DNA of 64,000 nucleotides from Streptomyces sp. SJL17-4. GTDB lineage: Bacteria; Actinomycetota; Actinomycetes; Streptomycetales; Streptomycetaceae. Of the stretch, positions 1-9,835 are shown piece after piece (position 1 is the stretch's first letter; every line of letters begins with the position of its first letter). The position numbers were made by a program, and so were the translations under genes. The notes under the pieces were generated by a model. It saw only the letters and a list, made by a program, of their open reading frames with translations. It made no database searches and was not told the DNA's origin. The DNA lies in contig NZ_CP104578.1 in assembly GCF_036826855.1 (NCBI RefSeq), positions 6,359,501-6,423,500 of the forward strand, read 5' to 3'.

Positions 1-837
1 GGCCGCGGCGACCCGGGCCGCCCAGTCGCCCTCGGCGCCGGGGGTGTGGTTCTCGGCCCCGCCCGTCCAGGCGTCGTTGGCGAACTCGTGGTCGTCCCAG
101 ATGGCGACGACCGGGTGGGCCGCGTGCAGCGCCTGGAGGTCGGTGTCCGTCTTGTAGTGGCCGTGCCGGGTGCGGTAGTCGGCCAGCGAGACGATCTCGT
201 GGCGCGGCTCGTGCTGCCGGACGGTGTACTTCGCTTCCGGGTAGGTGCCGCTGCCGTACTCGTACAGGTAGTCGCCGAGGTGGAGGACCGCGTCCAGGTC
301 GGCGCGGGCGGCGAGATGGCGGTACGCGGAGAAGTGGCCCGCCTCCCAGTTGGAGCAGGAGACCACACCGAACCGGACGCCGGGCGCGGCGGCGTCGACG
401 GCCGGCGTGGTGCGGGTGCGGGCGGCGGGAGAGACGGTGGAGCCCGCGGTGAAGCGGAACCAGTAGGAGGTGGCCGGACGCAGGCCGCGGACGTCCGCCT
501 TGACCGTGTGGTCGGAGCCGGCGCTCGCCGTGGTCGTGCCGGAGGCCACGACCCGCGCGAAGCCGCGGTCCTCGGCGAGCTCCCAGCCGACCTGGACGTC
601 GGGTCCGAGGCCGGAGCCGGGCACGGCTTCGGGGGTGGGGGTGACGCGCGTCCAGAGCAGGACGCCGTCGGGCAGCGGGTCGCCGGAGGCGACGCCGTGG
701 AGGAACGCGGGTGCCCCGGGGGCCGCGTGGGCCGTGGTGGCCGCGCCGAGGAGGGCGGGCGCGGTGACGGCGGTGACGGCGGCGGCCTTGACGACCGTGC
801 GCCGCGTGGGGGCGGAGGATATGAAACGACTGGTCAC
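1..837 (-). CDS. PhoD-type alkaline phosphatase, N-terminal part (runs off the left edge)
   Basis: The reverse strand reads from a GTG at 837 without a stop to base 1, giving 279 codons. The N-terminus holds an RR motif in [18 protein letters not shown] followed by an Ala-rich hydrophobic stretch, which looks like a Tat signal, so the enzyme is probably exported. A fibronectin-like PhoD N-terminal domain follows ([19 protein letters not shown]), then the metallophosphatase core with [16 protein letters not shown] and WDDHEF, which are typical metal-ligand motifs of PhoD. PhoD enzymes hydrolyse phosphate mono- and diesters outside the cell. The catalytic C-terminal half lies outside the window. 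No PHO box was identified in the 196 bp upstream. Confidence 0.88.
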   Translation of the reverse strand, partial: MTSRFISSAPTRRTVVKAAAVTAVTAPALLGAATTAHAAPGAPAFLHGVASGDPLPDGVLLWTRVTPTPEAVPGSGLGPDVQVGWELAEDRGFARVVASGTTTASAGSDHTVKADVRGLRPATSYWFRFTAGSTVSPAARTRTTPAVDAAAPGVRFGVVSCSNWEAGHFSAYRHLAARADLDAVLHLGDYLYEYGSGTYPEAKYTVRQHEPRHEIVSLADYRTRHGHYKTDTDLQALHAAHPVVAIWDDHEFANDAWTGGAENHTPGAEGDWAARVAAA

Positions 838-1033
838 GGGCAGTCAGATTACTGGCGGGTACGGTGGGTGGGGAGGGACTTGTATGAAAATTCGCCGGAT
901 CGTCGTCCGCAGGCCGCATCCGCCCCCGCGGCGGTGGCGCTCCTCCGGCTCGCTAACCTGACTCGGGATCAGAACGGCTTTCCGCGAGGTGGTTCGGGCG
1001 GGAGGCCGCTCGCAACGTCACGGGGGGAACCGG

Positions 1034-2569
1034 ATGTCGCAGTCGCACGAGCCCTGGTACAGGCACCGCCCGCCGTCCTGGCCCGTACCGGACAATCCGT
1101 ACGCCCCCGAGGGGTACGGCCCGCCACCGCCTCGTCCGCGCTGCCGCCGTTGGCCGCTGGTCGCCGCGGTCCTCGCGCTGCTCATGCTCGTCGGCACGGG
1201 CGCCTACGTTCTCGTCGAGCGCTCCGGAGCGGACCGCGACCGAACGGCGAGCGACGCCCCGACGGCCACGCCGCCGGGGACCACGGCACCGCCGAAGACG
1301 ACCGCGCGCCCCACCCCGTCACCCTCCCGCGTCCCCACCAGCGCGGAGATCGCGCGGCAGCGCCGCTCCGGAGAGGCTGCCGCCTGGATCGTCGACGACC
1401 GCACCGACCTGCCCCACCGGAACATCCCGACCGAGGACCTCTGGATCATCGGCGACACCGCCGTCCAGGCCGTCTACAAACGGGTCGTCGCCCACCGGCT
1501 CAGCGACGGCGCCCAGCTGTGGAGCGTCGACCTCCCGACCCCCGTCTGCGAGACCCCGGTCAACGCGACCCCCGACGGGAAGGTCGTCATCGTCCTCAAG
1601 AACGTCGAGGCCTGGACCGGCACCCGGTGCAACCAGCTCCAGATGATCGACCTGCGCACCGGCCGGGCGGGCTGGCACAAGCAGCTGGCCGAGACGGGCT
1701 CGGGGGACGGCACGATCATGGTGGACAGCGCCGTCAGCGGTGGCACCGTCGCGATCGTCCAGAGCCTGAAGGCCGCCGCGTACAAGGTCGCCGACGGAAG
1801 GAAGCTGTACGACATCCCCATGGAGGACCCCGGGAAGTGCTACCCCGGCAGGGTGGCCGGCGGCAGCCGGCTGCTGGTGGTCGACGACTGCGCGATCACC
1901 TCGATGGAGAAGGCGTACAGCCGGCTGAGGGAGATCGACCCGGCGACGGGCAAGGTCCGCTGGCGCTACAGGTCCGCGCCGGGGTGGCAGGTCGGCCAGG
2001 TGCTCTCCGTCGACCCGGTCGTGATCACCAGCGTGCGGAAGGAGGCGATCGCGAAGGACTGGCGGGTCGTCGCCCTCGGTCCCGGCGGGAAGGTCCGCAG
2101 GACGATCGACGCCCGGGGGAAGGGGTTCACCCACTGCGGGGACTCCGTGAACACCAGCGACGACGCCCAGGCGTGCCGCGAGGCCGTCGTCGGCGGTGGC
2201 CTCGTACTGCTCGGCGGCACCGACCGCGTCGGCGCCTACGACCTCGGCACCGGGAGACTGGTCTGGGGCGTGAAGGCCGAGGAGACCTCGTACGGCTACT
2301 ACCCCCTGCGCGTCGGACCGGGCAGGACCGGGACGGTCTACCAGCTGGGCACGCTCCGGTCCCCCGGCCGCGTGTTCCGGGTCGGTCCCGGCGGCGCGGA
2401 CACGATCAAGGAGGTGCTGCGGCTCCCCGCCTCCACCGCGGAGGCCGAGTTCGGGATGGGGGTCGTCGGGGAGAACGCCTACGTGGGCGACCGGCTCGTG
2501 ATCACGCCCGCCGGTCTGAGCGGCGACGACGCCCGGCGCGAGCCCCGCATGCTCTCCTTCGCCCCCTGA
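1034..2569 (+). CDS. membrane-anchored PQQ/WD-like beta-propeller protein
   Basis: This 511-residue protein starts at ATG 1034, chosen because GGGGGGAAC lies just upstream; a longer reading from 989 lacks such a site. The first 35 residues are Pro/Tyr-rich and cytoplasmic, one membrane helix follows (about 38-60, WPLVAAVLALLMLVGTGAYV), then a Thr/Pro-rich linker. The rest is an extracellular repeat domain with blades such as LSDGAQLWSVDLP, RTGRAGWHK and TGKVRWRYRS, the W-rich repeats seen in PQQ-like propellers. Such proteins are common in Streptomyces and mostly uncharacterised; no enzymatic residues stand out. It is convergent with the DsbA-like gene, with a shared hairpin terminator over the stop codon. 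Confidence 0.8.
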   Translation: MSQSHEPWYRHRPPSWPVPDNPYAPEGYGPPPPRPRCRRWPLVAAVLALLMLVGTGAYVLVERSGADRDRTASDAPTATPPGTTAPPKTTARPTPSPSRVPTSAEIARQRRSGEAAAWIVDDRTDLPHRNIPTEDLWIIGDTAVQAVYKRVVAHRLSDGAQLWSVDLPTPVCETPVNATPDGKVVIVLKNVEAWTGTRCNQLQMIDLRTGRAGWHKQLAETGSGDGTIMVDSAVSGGTVAIVQSLKAAAYKVADGRKLYDIPMEDPGKCYPGRVAGGSRLLVVDDCAITSMEKAYSRLREIDPATGKVRWRYRSAPGWQVGQVLSVDPVVITSVRKEAIAKDWRVVALGPGGKVRRTIDARGKGFTHCGDSVNTSDDAQACREAVVGGGLVLLGGTDRVGAYDLGTGRLVWGVKAEETSYGYYPLRVGPGRTGTVYQLGTLRSPGRVFRVGPGGADTIKEVLRLPASTAEAEFGMGVVGENAYVGDRLVITPAGLSGDDARREPRMLSFAP

Positions 2570-2603
2570 TCCGCCGGGCGGGCGCGGACCAGGGGGCGAA
2601 GGA
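2555..2603. terminator. bidirectional hairpin terminator between convergent genes
   Basis: Fourteen-base perfect arms (TCCTTCGCCCCCTG at 2555-2568 and its complement at 2590-2603), with further pairing inside, span the stop codon of the propeller gene and lie just beyond the stop of the opposite thioredoxin gene. Confidence 0.75.
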
Positions 2604-2624
2604 AGCCGTTGCGTCGGTTTCCGG

Positions 2625-3440
2625 TCAGCCCTTGAGGGCCGCGTCGATCGCCGTGTCGAACTCGGGCACGGTCATCGGCGGGTTGTCGGAGCCCGCCACG
2701 GTCACCACCTTGCCGTCCATCTTCAGCGTCGGGGTGCCCGTCACCCCGCTGTCGTCGAAGGCCTTCGACATCTTCATCGCCCAGGCGTCGAACGTGCCGT
2801 CCTCGACGTTCTTCTTGAACGCGGCGTTGCCCTTGAGGGCCGGCACCGAGTCGGCCACCTCCAGGAGGTAGGAGTCCTTGGCGAACTTGTCGTCGTTCTC
2901 CTCCGGGTGGAACTTCGCCGAGTAGAGCGCCGACTTGTACGTCAGGAAGGCCTCGGGGCTCACGTCGAGGGCCGCGCCGAGCGCCGAGAGGGCGTTCTTC
3001 GAGCCCTCGCCCGTGGCGGCGTCGTCGATGAACGTCGCACCGACGTACTTGATCTTGTACTTGCCGGCCTCGACGTCCTTCTCGACCGTGGAGCCCACGG
3101 ACTGCTCGAAGGTCGCGCAGACCGGGCAGCGCGAGTCCTCGTACAGCTCCAGGGTCTTCTTCGCGGACGGCTTGCCGATGACGACGGTCGTGCCGTTCGT
3201 GCCCGAGGTGTTCTTCGGGGCGGTCACGCTGGTCGCCTTCGCCGCCGACTCCCACGCGGAGGGCTGGTTCGACTGGACCACCGCGTAGCCGATGCCGCCG
3301 GCGGCGGCCAGCACGGCCACCGCCGAGACGCCGACGACGACCTGCCGACGGGCCCGGTCCTTCTTCGCCTGGCGCTCGCGCTCGACGCGCAGACGCTCGC
3401 GGGCGGCAGCCTTGTTGGCCTGCTTGTTGCGTGCACTCAT
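2625..3440 (-). CDS. DsbA-family thioredoxin-like protein, membrane anchored
   Basis: This 271-residue protein starts at ATG 3440; the frame stays open further upstream but has no family features there. Residues 1-30 are very basic (RERLRVERERQAKKDRARR), followed by one helix (about 31-52) and a periplasm-side thioredoxin fold of the DsbA/DSBA-like thioredoxin_4 type. The active-site pair is in DSRCPVCATFEQ (CPVC), and the cis-Pro loop is GVTGTPTLKM. It probably makes or isomerises disulfides in exported proteins. A membrane protein gene lies 61 bp upstream on the same strand. A second protein of the same design is encoded at 34281-35138. Confidence 0.88.
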   Translation of the reverse strand: MSARNKQANKAAARERLRVERERQAKKDRARRQVVVGVSAVAVLAAAGGIGYAVVQSNQPSAWESAAKATSVTAPKNTSGTNGTTVVIGKPSAKKTLELYEDSRCPVCATFEQSVGSTVEKDVEAGKYKIKYVGATFIDDAATGEGSKNALSALGAALDVSPEAFLTYKSALYSAKFHPEENDDKFAKDSYLLEVADSVPALKGNAAFKKNVEDGTFDAWAMKMSKAFDDSGVTGTPTLKMDGKVVTVAGSDNPPMTVPEFDTAIDAALKG

Positions 3441-3501
3441 GATCGTGATCTCCGTGAAGGTGAGGAAAAGAGGGGGTACGGCGTGCCTGGGTGCGCTTCG
3501 C

Positions 3502-4206
3502 TCAGACGAGAGCGACGCGCGGGCACGGCGGTCCCCGCCGTCCCACGGAGTGGGTGAGGAGCCGGGTACGGGAGAGCCGGGGCCGTCCCGCGGGCCGTCC
3601 GGCGCGCCGCGGCGCCGGACCACCGGTGCGGAAGAGGGCCGCCACCAGCAGCAGCGGCCGGAACGCGACGGCCGCCACCGCGCCGAGCAGCCGGGCGAGC
3701 GCCCGCTCCCCGCCACGCAGCCAGGCCGCCGCGAAGAGCCCGACGCCCATATGGGCCAGGAGCAGCAGCCAGGGCAGCGCCGGATCGGGGGAGTCGAGGA
3801 GCGCGGCGGCCGTGCCGCTCTCGGGGGCCGCCACGCCGGGCAGCGGGGCACCGACGGCGCCGCCGCAGAACACCTCCACGCCCACCGCGCGCAGCGATCC
3901 GGCGACCGGGCCGCCGGCGGCGCCGTAACAGACCGCCTGGCCGCTGGTGAAGAGCGTGTCGGCCGCCAGTTCCAGCGGGACGAGGAGCCCGGCGATCGGG
4001 CCGAGGCCCCGCTCGCGGCCGGCCAGGGCGTACGCCACGGCGAAGACGCCGACGGCGACCGGGACGACCGTCCCGAGCGGCAGCGGCACGCGTGAGAGCA
4101 GCACGTGGGACGCCACGGACAGCGTCACGACCAGTGCCGTGAAGAACGCCGCCCGCAGCGCCCTCAGCTGCGTCCCTGCCATGTCCATCGTCGTGGAGTG
4201 TGCCAT
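3502..4206 (-). CDS. uncharacterised polytopic membrane protein
   Basis: This 234-residue protein starts at ATG 4206. At least five hydrophobic segments are visible (around residues 16-38, 43-63, 66-85, 140-160 and 172-190), then an Arg/Pro-rich cytoplasmic tail. I see no catalytic motif. It precedes the DsbA-like gene by 61 bp on the same strand and could be its redox or membrane partner, but no VKOR- or DsbB-type cysteine pair is clear, so that role is speculative. Confidence 0.65.
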   Translation of the reverse strand: MAHSTTMDMAGTQLRALRAAFFTALVVTLSVASHVLLSRVPLPLGTVVPVAVGVFAVAYALAGRERGLGPIAGLLVPLELAADTLFTSGQAVCYGAAGGPVAGSLRAVGVEVFCGGAVGAPLPGVAAPESGTAAALLDSPDPALPWLLLLAHMGVGLFAAAWLRGGERALARLLGAVAAVAFRPLLLVAALFRTGGPAPRRAGRPAGRPRLSRTRLLTHSVGRRGPPCPRVALV

Positions 4207-4308
4207 GCCGGTCCGTAAAACGCCCCTAAAGGCAGTCTGTGAACGGCCCCGGCGGCCCCGGAAACCCCTACAGCCACCCGGGGAAACCCCTACGGCCCCG
4301 CGAAGCCT

Positions 4309-5634
4309 CTACAGCCCCGGGATCCGGCCGTTGCGGAAGAGGTCCACGAAGATCTGGTGGTCGGCACGGGCGCGCGCCCCGTACGCGTGCGCGAAGTCCA
4401 CCAGGAGCTCCGCGAAGCCCTCCTCGTCGGCGGCGATCGCCGCGTCGATGGCCCGCTCCGTCGAGAACGGCACCAGCGAGTGCCCGCTGGAGTCGTCCGC
4501 CGCCGCGTGCATGGTCGCCGTCGCCCGGCCCAGGTCGGCGACCGTGAGCGCGATGTCCTGGGGGTCGTCGATGTCCGACCAGTCGAGGTCCACCGCGTAC
4601 GGCGAGACCTCCGCGACGAGCTGCCCGGCTCCGTCGAGCTCCGTCCAGCCGAGCCAGGGGTCGGCGTGCGCCTGGAGCGCCCGCTGCGAGATCACGGTGC
4701 GGTGGCCCTCGTGCTGGAAGTACTCCCGTACCGCCGCGTCCGTCACATGGCGGGAGACCGCCGGGGTCTGCGCCTGCTTGAGGTAGATCACGACGTCGTT
4801 CTCCAGGGCGTCGCTGTTGCCCTCCAGGAGGATGTTGTACGAGGGGAGGCCCGCCGAGCCGATGCCGATCCCGCGCCGCCCGACCACGTCCTTGACCCGG
4901 TACGAGTCGGGGCGGGACAGGCTGGACTCCGGCAGGGTCTCCAGGTAGCCGTCGAAGGCCGCCAGGACCTTGTACCGGGCGGCCGCGTCCAGCTCGATCG
5001 CGCCGCCGCCAGCGGCGAAGCGACGCTCGAAGTCCCGGATCTCCGTCATCGACTCGAGGAGTCCGAAGCGGGTCATGGAACGGGCGTCGCGCAGCGCGTC
5101 GAGCAGCGCGCCCTCGGCCGTGTCCAGCGTGAACGGGGGCAGCTCGTCGTTCTTCGCGCCGGTCGCGAGGGCGTGGATCCGCTCCCGGTAGGACGCGGCG
5201 TAGATCCGGACCAGATGGCTGATCTGCTCGTCGCTCAGCGCCTTCGCGTAGCCGATGAGGGCGAGCGAGCCCGCGAGCCGCTTGAGGTCCCAGGTGAAGG
5301 GGCCGACGTACGCCTCGTCGAAGTCGTTGACGTTGAAGATCAGCCGTCCGTTGGCGTCCATGTACGTGCCGAAGTTCTCGGCGTGCAGATCGCCGTGGAT
5401 CCAGACCCGGCCGGTGCGCTCGTCCAGGTAGGGGCCGGTGTGCGCCTCGCGCTCCAGGTCCGCGTAGAACAGGCAGGCCGTGCCCCGGTAGAAGGCGAAG
5501 GCCGAGCCGGCCATCTTCCGGAACTTGACGCGGAAGGCCGCGGGGTCGGCGGCGAGGAGCTCACCGAAGGCGGTGTCGAAGACGGCGAGGATGTGCTCAC
5601 CGCGCTCCGTGGCGGTGTGCTGGGGGACCGACAT
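4309..5634 (-). CDS. DUF2252 domain-containing protein
   Basis: This 441-residue protein starts at ATG 5634 behind AGGAGG, which decides the start against a longer open frame reaching 6033. It has the kinase-like hallmark VWIHGDLHAENFG followed by VNDFDEAYVGPF, and WDLKRLAGSL, all typical of DUF2252 proteins, whose fold resembles aminoglycoside phosphotransferases. The late segment (SDIDDPQDIALTVADLGRA) is also family-typical. No substrate is known. It is divergent from dnaE with a 160-bp shared upstream region. Confidence 0.88.
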   Translation of the reverse strand: MSVPQHTATERGEHILAVFDTAFGELLAADPAAFRVKFRKMAGSAFAFYRGTACLFYADLEREAHTGPYLDERTGRVWIHGDLHAENFGTYMDANGRLIFNVNDFDEAYVGPFTWDLKRLAGSLALIGYAKALSDEQISHLVRIYAASYRERIHALATGAKNDELPPFTLDTAEGALLDALRDARSMTRFGLLESMTEIRDFERRFAAGGGAIELDAAARYKVLAAFDGYLETLPESSLSRPDSYRVKDVVGRRGIGIGSAGLPSYNILLEGNSDALENDVVIYLKQAQTPAVSRHVTDAAVREYFQHEGHRTVISQRALQAHADPWLGWTELDGAGQLVAEVSPYAVDLDWSDIDDPQDIALTVADLGRATATMHAAADDSSGHSLVPFSTERAIDAAIAADEEGFAELLVDFAHAYGARARADHQIFVDLFRNGRIPGL

Positions 5635-5794
5635 CGAGGTGCCTCCTGGTACGAAGCCATGCGTAGACAAATGGGACAGGTGTTCCTGTCTCCCAACGCG
5701 CGACGGTACCCGCGAGTGCCCGGCCGCTGTCGGTCCGGCGACGTAGACTTCGACGCTGTCCCCCCAGAAGTTCATCCCGCCGGAGGCCTCCCCC

Positions 5795-8700
5795 GTGACC
5801 AAGCCGCCCTTCACGCACCTCCACGTCCACACCCAGTACTCGCTGCTGGACGGTGCCGCGCGGCTGAAGGACATGTTCAACGCGTGCAACGAGATGGGCA
5901 TGACCCATATCGCGATGTCCGACCACGGCAACCTGCACGGGGCGTACGACTTCTTCCACTCGGCGAAGAAGGCCGGGGTGACGCCGATCATCGGCATCGA
6001 GGCGTACGTCGCCCCCGAGTCCCGGCGGAACAAGCGGAAGATCCAGTGGGGACAGCCGCACCAGAAGCGGGACGACGTCTCCGGTTCGGGTGGTTACACC
6101 CACAAGACGATCTGGGCGGCGAACGCGACAGGACTGCACAACCTCTTCAAGCTCTCCTCCGACGCGTACGCCGAGGGCTGGCTGCAGAAGTGGCCCCGGA
6201 TGGACAAGGAGACCATCTCCCAGTGGTCCGAGGGGCTGATCGCCTCCACCGGCTGCCCCTCCGGAGAGCTCCAGACCCGGCTCCGCCTCGGCCAGTTCGA
6301 CGAGGCGCTGAAGTCCGCCTCCGAGTACCAGGACATCTTCGGCAAGGACCGGTACTTCCTGGAGCTCATGGACCACGGCATCGAGATCGAGCGCCGGGTC
6401 CGCGACGGACTCCTGGAGATCGGCAAGAAGCTCGGCATCCCGCCGCTCGTCACCAACGACTCGCACTACACCTACGCGCACGAGTCGACCGCGCACGACG
6501 CCCTGCTCTGCATCCAGACCGGCAAGAACCTCTCCGACCCGGACCGCTTCCGCTTCGACGGCACCGGCTACTACCTCAAGTCCACGGACGAGATGTACGC
6601 CATCGACTCCTCGGACGCCTGGCAGGAGGGCTGCCGCAACACCCTCCTGGTCGCGGAGCAGATCAACACCGACGGCATGTTCGTCGAGAAGAACCTCATG
6701 CCGAAGTTCGAGATCCCGGAGGGCTTCACCGAGGTCAGCTGGTTCCGCGAGGAGACCATGCGCGGGATGCACCGCCGCTTCCCGGGCGGCATCCCCGACG
6801 ACCGCATGAAGCAGGTCGAGTACGAGATGGACACGATCATCTCGATGGGCTTCCCCGGCTACTTCCTCGTCGTCGCCGACTTCATCATGTGGGCGAAGAA
6901 GCAGGGCATCGCCGTGGGCCCCGGCCGAGGCTCCGCGGCCGGTTCGATCGTCGCGTACGCCATGGGCATCACCGACCTCGACCCCATCCCGCACGGACTG
7001 ATCTTCGAGCGCTTCCTCAACCCCGAGCGCATCTCCATGCCCGACGTCGACATCGACTTCGACGAGCGTCGGCGCGTCGAGGTGATCCGGTACGTGACGG
7101 AGAAGTACGGCTCCGACAAGGTCGCCATGATCGGCACCTACGGCAAGATCAAGGCGAAGAACGCCATCAAGGACTCCGCGCGCGTCCTCGGCTACCCCTA
7201 CGCCATGGGCGACCGGCTCACCAAGGCCATGCCCGCCGACGTCCTCGGCAAGGGCATCGACCTCAACGGCATCACCGACCCCTCGCACCCGCGCTACAGC
7301 GAGGCCGGCGAGATCCGTGCGATGTACGAGAACGAGCCGGACGTCAAGAAGGTCATCGACACCGCCCGGGGCGTCGAGGGCCTGGTCCGGCAGATGGGCG
7401 TGCACGCGGCCGGCGTGATCATGTCCAGCGAGCCCATCGTCGACCACGCCCCGATCTGGGTGCGGCACACGGACGGCGTGACCATCACACAGTGGGACTA
7501 CCCCCAGTGCGAGTCGCTCGGCCTGATCAAGATGGACTTCCTGGGCCTCAGGAACCTCACGATCATGGACGACGCCGTCAAGATGGTGAAGGCCAACAAG
7601 GGCGTCGACCTCGACCTGCTCGCCCTGCCGCTGGACGACCCGAAGACCTTCGAACTGCTCCAGCGCGGTGACACCCTCGGCGTCTTCCAGTTCGACGGCG
7701 GCCCCATGCGCTCGCTGCTGCGGCTGATGAAGCCCGACAACTTCGAAGACATCTCCGCCGTGTCCGCCCTGTACCGGCCGGGCCCGATGGGCATGAACTC
7801 GCACACGAACTACGCCCTGCGCAAGAACAAGCAGCAGGAGATCACCCCGATCCACCCCGAGCTGGAGAAGCCGCTCGAAGAGGTGCTCGCGGTCACCTAC
7901 GGCCTGATCGTCTACCAGGAGCAGGTGCAGAAGGCCGCCCAGATCATCGCCGGCTACTCGCTCGGCGAGGCCGACATCCTCCGCCGCGTGATGGGCAAGA
8001 AGAAGCCCGACGAGCTGGCGAAGAACTTCACGATCTTCCAGGCGGGCGCCCGCAAGAACGGCTTCAGCGACGAGGCGATCCAGGCCCTCTGGGACGTGCT
8101 GGTCCCCTTCGCCGGCTACGCCTTCAACAAGGCGCACTCCGCCGCGTACGGCCTGGTCTCCTACTGGACCGCCTACCTCAAGGCGAACTACCCCGCCGAG
8201 TACATGGCCGGTCTGCTCACCTCGGTCAAGGACGACAAGGACAAGTCCGCCGTCTACCTCAACGAGTGCCGCCGCATGGGCATCAAGGTGCTCCCGCCGA
8301 ACGTGAACGAGTCCGAGTCGAACTTCGCCGCCCAGGGCGACGACGTGATCCTCTTCGGTCTCTCCGCCGTGCGGAACGTCGGCACCAACGTCGTCGAGTC
8401 GATCATCAGGTCGCGCAAGGCCAAGGGGAAGTACTCCTCCTTCCCCGACTTCCTCGACAAGGTCGAGGCCGTCGTCTGCAACAAGCGGACCATCGAGTCG
8501 CTGATCAAGGCCGGCGCCTTCGACGAGATGGGCCACACCCGCAAGGGCATGGTCGCCCACCACGAACCGATGATCGACAACGTGGTCGCGGTCAAGCGCA
8601 AGGAGGCCGAGGGACAGTTCGACCTCTTCGGCGGCATGGGCGAGGAGACCAGCGACGAACCCGGCTTCGGTCTGGACGTCGAGTTCTCCGACGTCGAGTG

Positions 8701-9334
8701 GGAGAAGTCCTACCTGCTCGCCCAGGAGCGCGAGATGCTCGGCCTGTACGTCTCCGACCACCCGCTCTTCGGTATCGAGCACATCCTGTCCGACAAGACG
8801 GACGCAGCGATCTCCCAGCTCACCGGCGGCGAGCACTCCGACGGCGCGGTCGTCACCATCGGCGGCATCATCTCCGGCCTCCAGCGGAAGATGACCAAGC
8901 AGGGCAACGCCTGGGCCATCGCCACCGTCGAGGACCTGGCCGGCTCCATCGAGTGCATGTTCTTCCCGGCCACGTACCAGCTGGTCTCCACCCAGCTGGT
9001 CGAGGACACGGTCGTGTTCGTCAAGGGACGCCTCGACAAGCGCGAGGACGTGCCCCGGCTCGTCGCCATGGAGCTGATGGTCCCCGACGTGTCGAACGCC
9101 GGGACCAACGCGCCGGTGATCCTCACCATCCCCACCGTCAAGGTGACCCCGCCGATGGTCACCCGCCTCGGCGAGATCCTGGGCCACCACAAGGGCAACA
9201 CCGAGGTACGGATCAAGCTCCAGGGCCCCCGCACCACGACCGTGCTCCGGCTCGACCGGCACCGGGTGCAGGCCGATCCGGCCCTCTTCGGCGACCTGAA
9301 GGTGCTGCTCGGCCCGTCCTGCCTGGCCGGCTGA
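5795..9334 (+). CDS. dnaE: DNA polymerase III alpha subunit (replicative polymerase)
   Basis: This 1,179-residue protein is the usual length for an actinobacterial DnaE1. GTG 5795 follows CGGAGG at the right spacing. The N-terminal PHP domain is intact (HLHVHTQYSLLDG, SDHGNLHGAYDF), and the polymerase catalytic aspartates lie in MPDVDIDFDERRR. The palm/fingers have GPGRGSAAGS and the tau-binding/OB region has VVTIGGIISGLQRKMTKQG. It synthesises the chromosome as the catalytic subunit of the replisome. It stands alone, with two hairpins immediately downstream. Confidence 0.97.
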   Translation: MTKPPFTHLHVHTQYSLLDGAARLKDMFNACNEMGMTHIAMSDHGNLHGAYDFFHSAKKAGVTPIIGIEAYVAPESRRNKRKIQWGQPHQKRDDVSGSGGYTHKTIWAANATGLHNLFKLSSDAYAEGWLQKWPRMDKETISQWSEGLIASTGCPSGELQTRLRLGQFDEALKSASEYQDIFGKDRYFLELMDHGIEIERRVRDGLLEIGKKLGIPPLVTNDSHYTYAHESTAHDALLCIQTGKNLSDPDRFRFDGTGYYLKSTDEMYAIDSSDAWQEGCRNTLLVAEQINTDGMFVEKNLMPKFEIPEGFTEVSWFREETMRGMHRRFPGGIPDDRMKQVEYEMDTIISMGFPGYFLVVADFIMWAKKQGIAVGPGRGSAAGSIVAYAMGITDLDPIPHGLIFERFLNPERISMPDVDIDFDERRRVEVIRYVTEKYGSDKVAMIGTYGKIKAKNAIKDSARVLGYPYAMGDRLTKAMPADVLGKGIDLNGITDPSHPRYSEAGEIRAMYENEPDVKKVIDTARGVEGLVRQMGVHAAGVIMSSEPIVDHAPIWVRHTDGVTITQWDYPQCESLGLIKMDFLGLRNLTIMDDAVKMVKANKGVDLDLLALPLDDPKTFELLQRGDTLGVFQFDGGPMRSLLRLMKPDNFEDISAVSALYRPGPMGMNSHTNYALRKNKQQEITPIHPELEKPLEEVLAVTYGLIVYQEQVQKAAQIIAGYSLGEADILRRVMGKKKPDELAKNFTIFQAGARKNGFSDEAIQALWDVLVPFAGYAFNKAHSAAYGLVSYWTAYLKANYPAEYMAGLLTSVKDDKDKSAVYLNECRRMGIKVLPPNVNESESNFAAQGDDVILFGLSAVRNVGTNVVESIIRSRKAKGKYSSFPDFLDKVEAVVCNKRTIESLIKAGAFDEMGHTRKGMVAHHEPMIDNVVAVKRKEAEGQFDLFGGMGEETSDEPGFGLDVEFSDVEWEKSYLLAQEREMLGLYVSDHPLFGIEHILSDKTDAAISQLTGGEHSDGAVVTIGGIISGLQRKMTKQGNAWAIATVEDLAGSIECMFFPATYQLVSTQLVEDTVVFVKGRLDKREDVPRLVAMELMVPDVSNAGTNAPVILTIPTVKVTPPMVTRLGEILGHHKGNTEVRIKLQGPRTTTVLRLDRHRVQADPALFGDLKVLLGPSCLAG

Positions 9335-9340
9335 TCCTTC

Positions 9341-9369
9341 GTCCCGCCCGGCCGGCAGGCCGGGCGGAC
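9341..9369 (+). terminator. hairpin just after dnaE
   Basis: A near-perfect inverted repeat (GTCCCGCCCGGCC, loop GGCA, then GGCCGGGCGGAC) begins seven bases after the dnaE stop codon. It lacks a T-run, as is usual in Streptomyces. Confidence 0.6.
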
Positions 9370-9384
9370 CTCCCGAACACGCGC

Positions 9385-9418
9385 AAGGGGCGCGCCCGTC
9401 GTCACGGGCGCGCCCCTT
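9385..9418. terminator. perfect 15-bp-stem terminator between convergent genes
   Basis: AAGGGGCGCGCCCGT and its exact complement flank a four-base loop and end in TTTG. It lies between dnaE and the opposite small gene and can serve both. Confidence 0.8.
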
Positions 9419-9436
9419 TGCCGTACGCGGAGGCCG

Positions 9437-9610
9437 TCAGTTGTGGCCGAAGCGCTTCTGGCGGCCCTTGCGGGCGACGTCGCTCGGCAGCACCTGAGAC
9501 GCGCGCTGCGACGCCTCGGACTCCATCGCCGACTGCTGCGCCTGCTGGGCGCCGCGCTCGGCCGGGGACTGCTGCTTCTGACCGCGGTTCTGGTTGCGGT
9601 TCTTGGCCAT
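9437..9610 (-). CDS. small basic, Gln-rich conserved protein (57 residues)
   Basis: An ATG at 9610 sits six bases after GAGGAGG, a near-ideal ribosome site, and opens 57 codons ending in GRQKRFGHN and TGA. The composition is rich in Gln, Arg, Lys and Asn (MAKNRNQNRGQKQQ), so it is soluble and probably disordered. From memory, similar short proteins are widespread in Streptomyces (the DUF6243 type), with unknown function. It is convergent with dnaE. Confidence 0.75.
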   Translation of the reverse strand: MAKNRNQNRGQKQQSPAERGAQQAQQSAMESEASQRASQVLPSDVARKGRQKRFGHN

Positions 9611-9835
9611 GGGGATGCCTCCTCAAAGGGACCTAGGGGCCAGGGCCGCTGTCAGACTCACATACGGCATGAACCGCCGCATGTTGGATCATTACGGAGC
9701 GTTAGGCCCCCGGGAACGTGACATCCGCCACGCCGATGATCCAGTTCCGACCGTCGAGCCCCCGCCCTTCGGGCAGACTCGAAGGAAATCCGAAGCAACT
9801 TCCGATCCCGAGGTTCCCGAAAGAGGGTGGAACAC

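Noticed and set aside
46..2871. 941-residue open frame on the plus strand, and similar very long frames opposite dnaE, gltB, hisD and the caspase gene
   Set aside because: These are antisense or off-frame shadows of real genes with Arg/Gly/Val-biased, family-less translations.
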